From Akkermansia muciniphila (GTDB lineage Bacteria; Verrucomicrobiota; Verrucomicrobiia; Verrucomicrobiales; Verrucomicrobiaceae), in assembly GCA_945863205.1 (NCBI GenBank), contig CAMAZK010000016.1, positions 1 to 37,666 of the forward strand: DNA of 37,666 nt, read 5' to 3'. Below, piece after piece: positions 32,905 to 37,666 of this stretch. The notes under the pieces are model-generated. The model saw nothing but the letters and a program-made list of their open reading frames with translations, was not told the DNA's origin and made no database searches. How positions within the stretch are numbered: the first letter of the stretch is position 1; every line of letters begins with the position of its first letter. The position numbers were made by a program, and so were the translations under genes.

Positions 32905-34452
32905 TCAATTTCCGTCGATAATCTTGGGCATGAACTCGCGGGCGAGGCGCTGGCCTTCTGCGCGCTGTTCTGGGGTTAAAAGAATTTCAAGGCTCTGATA
33001 CGCTTCTTTAGCTTTGTCTTCCCCTTGGGCAGCCGATAAAAGAAGCCATTGATATGCTTGGGCCTCATCTTTTGGCACCCCTCTAGCGTTATAAAAGCAA
33101 AGACCAAGTTCAAACTGCGCTGGCGCGTATCCTTGAACAGCAGCGTCGAGAAAGCACTTGGCAGCCTCCACCTCACTTTTTGGCACGCCATTCCCGTCTC
33201 TGTAGCACCAGCCCAAGGCACACTGTGCTTTTTTATCACGTTGATCTGCCGCTTTGCGGTACCACTTCACCGCCTCAGCTTCGTCCACTGGCACACCCCG
33301 GCCATAGGCATACGAATAACCGAGTTCGAATTGTGCTTTCCCAATATTTTGATCAGCCGCTTTGCGGTACCAACTAACCGCCTCACTGTCATCCTTTGGC
33401 ACGCCTTTGCCTTTGGCATAAGCAATTCCGAGGAAAAGTTGAGCGTCAGCATCCCCCTGCTCGGCAGCCTTATGGAACCAAATTGCGGCCTCGGCATCGT
33501 CCTTTGGCACGCCCGCGCCCACCGCATATTGAATTCCGAGATTCAATTGAGCGTCAGCGTGCCCTTGCTCGGCGGCTTTGCGATACCACTTCACCGCCTC
33601 CACTTCGTCTTGAGGAACCCCTTCGCCTTTGCGGTAGCGATAGCCTAGGTTGAACTGAGCAGTGGCATGACCTTGCTCGGCAGCTTTGCGATACCACTTC
33701 ACGGCCTCCACTTCGTCTTTTGAGACACCGCTGCCGCTACTGTAATGGATACCCAACCTGATTTGCGCCTCGGGATGTCCTTGCTCGGCAGCTTTGCCAT
33801 ACCACTTCACAGCCTCGGCCAAGTCTTCCGGCACGTCGATGCCAAGAAGATAATGAAAGCCAAGGTCAATCTGAGCTTCAGCATCCCCCTGCTCCGCTCG
33901 GCTCCTGATTTCTACGATAGACGCGTTCGCTGCGAGTTCGGGTAAGGGCGCGAAGGCAGCGCTTGGAGTGTCGGCCACCGGATGCACAGCCTTGCTGTTC
34001 GTCTGTCCAGGCAGTAACACAAAAAGGATATAGCAAATAACCACAGCCACAATCGCGGCCCACCATATGCTCGTCCCTTCCTTGGGCCGACGTTCGGGGG
34101 CCGGGGTGGTGGCCTGCGGCGGGGGAGGCGGAGGTGCAGCAGCCTGTGGTGGTGGCCTGCTTCGTGACTCCTGGCTGCTGTCCTTCGCCTGAAAGGGGTA
34201 GGCAGATTCAGGGACGGCCTTCAACACAGCGTAAGCCTCATTGATTTGGGAAGTCTTTGATTCCGCCTTGGCTCTGAGGTCTTTATTCCCTTCAAAACGG
34301 TCAGGATGCCACACCATCAGCGCCTCACGATACGCATTTTTTAAAGCCTCTCGCGTGATTGGCACTGAGAGATCCAGAATTTGCAGGGCTTGAGTCGTAG
34401 TCATCTTGTGCGCAGGATGCTTATTGAGAGCACTGAATAGAAGATCCACCAT
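32905..34452 (-). CDS. J-domain, single-TM, Sel1-repeat protein
   Basis: A 515-residue protein. The N-terminal J domain (ALQILDLSVPITREALKNAYREALMVWHPDRF) has the HPD motif at 49-51 that stimulates Hsp70/DnaK ATPase. A Pro-rich linker (about 100-125) precedes one TM helix (WWAAIVAVVICYILFVLL, about 129-147). Eight Sel1 repeats follow (about 178-480; NLGYRYRKGEGVPQDEVEAVKWYRKAAEQG type). The topology implies a cytoplasmic J domain and a periplasmic Sel1 solenoid, so it could connect DnaK to envelope events. The start is 34452 or 34404 (MTTTQALQ); neither has a good Shine-Dalgarno. It converges with the STN-Sel1 gene, whose repeats are similar. Confidence 0.8.
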   Translation of the reverse strand: MVDLLFSALNKHPAHKMTTTQALQILDLSVPITREALKNAYREALMVWHPDRFEGNKDLRAKAESKTSQINEAYAVLKAVPESAYPFQAKDSSQESRSRPPPQAAAPPPPPPQATTPAPERRPKEGTSIWWAAIVAVVICYILFVLLPGQTNSKAVHPVADTPSAAFAPLPELAANASIVEIRSRAEQGDAEAQIDLGFHYLLGIDVPEDLAEAVKWYGKAAEQGHPEAQIRLGIHYSSGSGVSKDEVEAVKWYRKAAEQGHATAQFNLGYRYRKGEGVPQDEVEAVKWYRKAAEQGHADAQLNLGIQYAVGAGVPKDDAEAAIWFHKAAEQGDADAQLFLGIAYAKGKGVPKDDSEAVSWYRKAADQNIGKAQFELGYSYAYGRGVPVDEAEAVKWYRKAADQRDKKAQCALGWCYRDGNGVPKSEVEAAKCFLDAAVQGYAPAQFELGLCFYNARGVPKDEAQAYQWLLLSAAQGEDKAKEAYQSLEILLTPEQRAEGQRLAREFMPKIIDGN

Positions 34453-34737
34453 AGCTGAAGTTGCAGGTAAAGCGCAAGGCAGATGCCCGCCATTCTTCGA
34501 GTGCCGCACCACTGGGATGGACGAGCCGCAACTGGCCCCGAACAAAGTGTCGGTCCCTCAATGGCTCTCCGCGAGAATCAAAGCCATGTCCCTCCGATGA
34601 AAGGCTGAAGATGAGGACAAGGAACAGGACAAGGATGAGGAGGCTCCGCCAAAGCTGATGCCGCTCACGCAATCCACGGAAAACGGGGTCAGGCGACATG
34701 AAGGCTTCAACCCTCTGACAAGATCGGGTCCCCGGAA
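34453..34737. other. Spacer upstream of the J-domain gene
   Basis: No convincing gene. Around 34605-34640 it has a purine-rich GAGGACAAGGAACAGGACAA stretch like the GAGGACGAGG runs of the repeat island near 28262. A minus-strand ORF across it overlaps the J-domain gene and looks like repeat translation. Confidence 0.4.
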
Positions 34738-34941
34738 TCAAAACAGCCCCGCAGCTCGGAGCTTCTGCAGCAGGTCCCGCTGGCGTTCGGACTGCGATTC
34801 CATACGTGTTTGCGTGGGCGCTCGGCTCATCTCGCGGGAGCGAGATGGCTGCTTTGCTGCCGCCGAATGAGCACGCTCGGGAATGACGGGACGCTTTTCA
34901 AACATGGGCGAGGGGTCCGGTCCTGTGCGTTTCGGCATCAT
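34738..34941 (-). CDS. Possible small Arg/Ser-rich protein
   Basis: A 67-residue frame, MMPKRTGPDPSPMFEKRP at the start and SERQRDLLQKLRAAGLF at the end, with no signal peptide. It is basic and likely disordered except for the last helix. No family is recognised. It sits upstream of nothing on its strand for 280 bp and lies about 80 bp downstream of the GH130 stop, so it could be the tail of that transcript. Confidence 0.35.
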   Translation of the reverse strand: MMPKRTGPDPSPMFEKRPVIPERAHSAAAKQPSRSREMSRAPTQTRMESQSERQRDLLQKLRAAGLF

Positions 34942-35024
34942 GGTTTGTGGAATGCGGCTGGACCCACAGACTCAGCCAACTTCGTGGCGCGAGGCTGGAT
35001 TCTCGCAGCCCTCCGCCCGCCGCC

Positions 35025-36491
35025 TCATACCGCACCTTCGAGCAAGGTCTTGAGCAAACCGGCCAGCGGGACACTGACGAAGGCGGTGGCTTTGTCGCTC
35101 ATGGCGTAAGGCAGGATGAGCTGGCCGCCGTGGATGAGTGAGCCGCAGCTATAGACGACGTTGGGCACGTAGCCTTCGCGCTCCAGGCCCTCGGGACAGA
35201 GCAGCGGCTGGCGCAGGCGGCCGATGACGCGGGTGGGATCGTCGAGATCGAGCAGGACGGCACCGATGCAGTATTTGCGCATGGCACCAACACCGTGCGT
35301 GATGACGAGCCAGCCGGCTTCCGTTTCGATCGGGGAGCCGCAGTTGCCGAGTTTCACGGACTCCCAGGCCGCTGCGGGGCGGAGGATGATCTGCGGGGCG
35401 CTCCAGTAGTGCGGATTGTCGGAGAACATGATGAAGAGGTTCTCGTCGTCCTGACGGGAGAGCATGGCGTAGCGGCCTTTGATGCGGCGGGGGAAGAGCG
35501 CCATGCCTTTATTCTGCACGGCGCTGCCGTTGAGCGTGAGCACGCGAAAGTGCAGAAAGTCCTGCGTTTCGATGAACTGGGGGAGGATGTCGCGGCCGTT
35601 GTAGGCGGTGTAAGTGGCGCAGTAGGTGACCGCGCCGTCGTCATCGACGAGGCGCACGAAACGCGCGTCCTCGATGCCGTTGCTCTCGTTGGTGGAGACG
35701 GGAAAGAGGATGCGCTCAGCGAGGGCAAGCTTTTCGGAGAAGCAGAGCTCGTAGTTCGAATCCGCCAGCCACTGGATGCACTCCAGCGTGCGGCGGGTGT
35801 CGGACGAGAGAGGCAGGCTGTCACGCCGGACGCTGGCGACTCGGTCCGCGAGTTCACTGCGGGTGAAGCTGGTGGCCAGCGCGTCCATGACGGCGGCGGT
35901 GCATTCGTTTTCGAAGCCCATCTCGTGCAGCTTGATGATGAAGCTGCGCTTCCGGTAGCTGGGATTCGGCAGGACCTCCGGCAGGCTGACGTAGCGCGAG
36001 ACGGGAGTGAGCTCGATCTGTCCGTCCGGCGCGATGGTGCCCTCGCGGAACTCAATGGAGGAGATGTGCCCCTCACCGGTGGCGCGGAGGCTCATGATGA
36101 AACGCAGACCGCCGTCCGGCACGCCGCTTTGATCAGGATGCGGCACGATGGAGGGATTGAAGAGCGCCGCGGCCTCCAGGGCGTATTCACCGCTGAAAAG
36201 AGCGCCGATGAGAAGCTGGCGCGCACGAGTGAGCGGGCGCTGCGTGAAGACATGCTCCTTTACTTTGGCGAAGTGGCTCATGAGCACGGGCTCGATGTCG
36301 TAATGGCGGGCGTCGAAGTCCTCATGCACGGCTGCGAGCTCCTTCTCCACTTCGTCTTCCGTGAGCGCCAGCGCACGGCCGATGATGGTGGAAAGCCGCT
36401 GGGCGCTGGAGGGAATGAAGGGGCGGATGATGACACGGGCGCTCTCCGGCTGAAGGACGATCTGGTGGCGGCGAAGGGCGAGGCTGGTCAT
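35025..36491 (-). CDS. GH130-family glycoside phosphorylase/hydrolase
   Basis: A 488-residue protein with the five-bladed beta-propeller of GH130 (mannoside phosphorylases and hydrolases) in its second half: SNGIEDARFV and TYCATYTAYNG, then KGMALFPRRIKGRYAMLSRQDDENL, GNCGSPIETEAGWLVITHGVGAMRKY and EREGYVPNVVYSCG. The Asp in IEDARF is a candidate general acid. GH130 phosphorylases cleave beta-mannosides with inorganic phosphate to give mannose-1-phosphate; hydrolases of the family lack the phosphate-binding basic residues. The H-G-x-G-x-x-x-x-Y site and the RR of FPRRIKGRY point to a phosphorylase, though this is an inference. The first 200 residues are a helical N-terminal region. The start overlaps the upstream gene's stop in ATGA. 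Confidence 0.85.
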   Translation of the reverse strand: MTSLALRRHQIVLQPESARVIIRPFIPSSAQRLSTIIGRALALTEDEVEKELAAVHEDFDARHYDIEPVLMSHFAKVKEHVFTQRPLTRARQLLIGALFSGEYALEAAALFNPSIVPHPDQSGVPDGGLRFIMSLRATGEGHISSIEFREGTIAPDGQIELTPVSRYVSLPEVLPNPSYRKRSFIIKLHEMGFENECTAAVMDALATSFTRSELADRVASVRRDSLPLSSDTRRTLECIQWLADSNYELCFSEKLALAERILFPVSTNESNGIEDARFVRLVDDDGAVTYCATYTAYNGRDILPQFIETQDFLHFRVLTLNGSAVQNKGMALFPRRIKGRYAMLSRQDDENLFIMFSDNPHYWSAPQIILRPAAAWESVKLGNCGSPIETEAGWLVITHGVGAMRKYCIGAVLLDLDDPTRVIGRLRQPLLCPEGLEREGYVPNVVYSCGSLIHGGQLILPYAMSDKATAFVSVPLAGLLKTLLEGAV

Positions 36492-37666
36492 GTGCGTGCT
36501 GGAAGCGGGTGCTGGGCGAAGGTCATCTCCGCGAGGGCGAGGTGGAAGGCGAGGGTGGACTCCGCGCCCTGGTTTTCATTGATGCGGTCGGGATGCAGTC
36601 CGTCCGCACAGCCGCCGGTGATGGGATCGTAAAGCGGCAGGGCGAGGTCATTGCGCCCGAGGAACCACTCGAAGGCGCGGCGTGCCTCGCGTGACCACGC
36701 GGCATCCGCCGTGATGTGGGCGGCGCTCAGGCAGGCGGAGATCATCGCCTGGGCTTCGACCGGCTGCTGATCGAAATGGGCGCGTGCGCCATCACGGATG
36801 CAGAAGCCGTTGCTGCCGACGGGGCGGAAGCAGCCCGTGGATGTTTTTTGAATGGAAACCAGCCAGCGCAGCGACGTGAGGCCGATTTCCCGAGCCTCCG
36901 CGTGGTCCATGGCGTGACCGCTGAGCAGCAGCGCCTGGCTGAGGCGGGCATTGTCATACGTGGCGCCCGGTTCGAACCACGGCCAGTCCGTCGTGGCGCA
37001 GTTTTTCCAAATCCGCACGAGATCCTGCGTGAGCACCTCCCGCGCCGCGCAGGCTGCGCTGTTTTCCGGATGGCTGCGCAGGTACTCGTGAATGCCCAGC
37101 AGGCTGAAGGCCCAGGCGCGGGGAGAGGTGAAGGCCTCCACACGGGCCAGCCCGGATTCAAAGAGATGCGCGCACAGTTTCCGCTGACCGGTGTGATGCG
37201 AATGGGCCGCTCCGGTGCCCAGCGCCCAAAGCGCACGGCCATGGCTGTCCTCGCTGCCCTCGGGCTCCAGCCACAGGCGGCCAAAGCTCATGAAATTCCG
37301 GAAGCCGCCTGTGTCACGATTCAGCGCCGAGGCCAGAAAGGCCAGGTACGTCGTCGATAGGCCGTGAAGTCGCTCGTCCGGCGGATGCCCGCGGAGATCA
37401 TCGAGCAGGCAGCAGAGGATGAAGGCGCGCGCGTTGTCGTCCGTGCAGTAGCCGTGATGGAAATCCGGCACGGTGTAGAGCGCATGCTGGAAGATGCCGG
37501 TGCTGTCGGTCATGCGCACGAGATGGTCGAGCTTCGCCTGCGGGAGCTCCTGCTTGTTGCCCGCCGTCCAGCCTGCGAAGGCCGTGCGTGCCGGTGCACG
37601 CCGCTCCGAACACGCCTGGCGGAAGACTTCCAGATACTTCGCCGCCACCGCCGACCAGATCATCTC
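36488..37666 (-). CDS. Glycosyltransferase/helical-barrel fusion protein, C-terminal part
   Basis: At least 392 codons, open at the window edge. The first visible residues (EMIWSAVAAKYLEVFRQA) look like the C-terminal helix of a GT4 glycosyltransferase, so an N-terminal GT domain is expected outside the window. The rest resembles an (alpha/alpha)-barrel: LDHLVRMTDSTGIFQHALYTVPD, HHGYCTDDNARAFI, EDSHGRALWALGTG, WPWFEPGATYDNARLSQALL and GRNDLALPLYDPITGGCADGL. The acidic/aromatic clusters (YCTDDNAR, WFEPGATYDNAR) fit a carbohydrate-active site. The stop overlaps the GH130 start by four bases (ATGA), so they are translated together. I infer synthesis or turnover of a mannose-containing glycan. 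Confidence 0.8.
   Translation of the reverse strand, partial: EMIWSAVAAKYLEVFRQACSERRAPARTAFAGWTAGNKQELPQAKLDHLVRMTDSTGIFQHALYTVPDFHHGYCTDDNARAFILCCLLDDLRGHPPDERLHGLSTTYLAFLASALNRDTGGFRNFMSFGRLWLEPEGSEDSHGRALWALGTGAAHSHHTGQRKLCAHLFESGLARVEAFTSPRAWAFSLLGIHEYLRSHPENSAACAAREVLTQDLVRIWKNCATTDWPWFEPGATYDNARLSQALLLSGHAMDHAEAREIGLTSLRWLVSIQKTSTGCFRPVGSNGFCIRDGARAHFDQQPVEAQAMISACLSAAHITADAAWSREARRAFEWFLGRNDLALPLYDPITGGCADGLHPDRINENQGAESTLAFHLALAEMTFAQHPLPART

Noticed and set aside
34421..34741. 106-residue minus-strand ORF with a Leu-rich helix
   Set aside because: Overlaps the J-domain gene start and its hydrophobic part is translated from the GGACAAGGAACAGGAC-type repeat, so probably not a gene.

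Overview
The window is a GC-rich bacterial chromosome segment, most likely from Verrucomicrobiota (Prosthecobacter/Verrucomicrobium-like). This rests on gene style, not on a database search: an SHD1 plus heparinase-like secreted enzyme, a secretin-N-like domain of the type common in that phylum, a sialate O-acetylesterase, a decayed sulfatase, plant-Deg-like HtrA proteins, and many lipoproteins and short intergenic palindromes. No rRNA, tRNA, IS element, CRISPR or intact prophage was seen.

Layout. 0-2.9 kb: orphan zeta-toxin-like kinase (-), RsuA-type pseudouridine synthase (+), sulfatase pseudogene (+), small lipoprotein (-), YceH/DUF480 protein (+). 2.9-7.7 kb: two tandem HtrA/PDZ proteins (-), the upstream one with an intact His-Asp-Ser triad and the downstream one with all three positions replaced, then a sialate O-acetylesterase (-). 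8.0-9.6 kb: OppA-like lipoprotein (+). 9.6-12.3 kb: overlapping minus-strand cluster DUF2452, avtA, MidA-like methyltransferase. 12.4-17.0 kb: SHOCT-like lipoprotein (+), pyruvate phosphate dikinase with a histone-H1-like Lys/Ala tail (-), lone type II prepilin (+). 17.1-18.9 kb: nuoD and nuoE (-), cut off from other nuo genes. 19.1-23.9 kb: SHD1/heparinase-like enzyme (+), XerC/D recombinase (-), DUF4058 protein (+), rhomboid-like membrane protein with a zinc ribbon (-). 23.9-27.7 kb: response regulator, histidine kinase and a NosR-like membrane flavoprotein in one minus-strand run.

27.7-29.5 kb is a repeat island: REP-like two-hairpin elements, other dispersed repeats, 8-bp microsatellites, a 21-bp palindromic minisatellite running into the 3' fragment of a collagen/tail-fibre-like gene, and a 41-bp tandem repeat. 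29.5-35.0 kb looks accessory and less GC-rich: small secreted or membrane proteins, an STN-Sel1 fusion (+), and a J-domain/TM/Sel1 protein (-) convergent with it. 35.0 kb to the end: GH130 glycoside phosphorylase/hydrolase translationally coupled to the C-terminal part of a glycosyltransferase-plus-helical-barrel protein that runs off the window.

The most unusual items are the PPDK with a DNA-binding-like tail and a possible internal in-frame start, the active/dead HtrA pair, the NosR-like protein with two FMN-attachment motifs behind a two-component system, the STN-Sel1 fusion facing a J-Sel1 membrane protein, and the layered palindromic repeat island.
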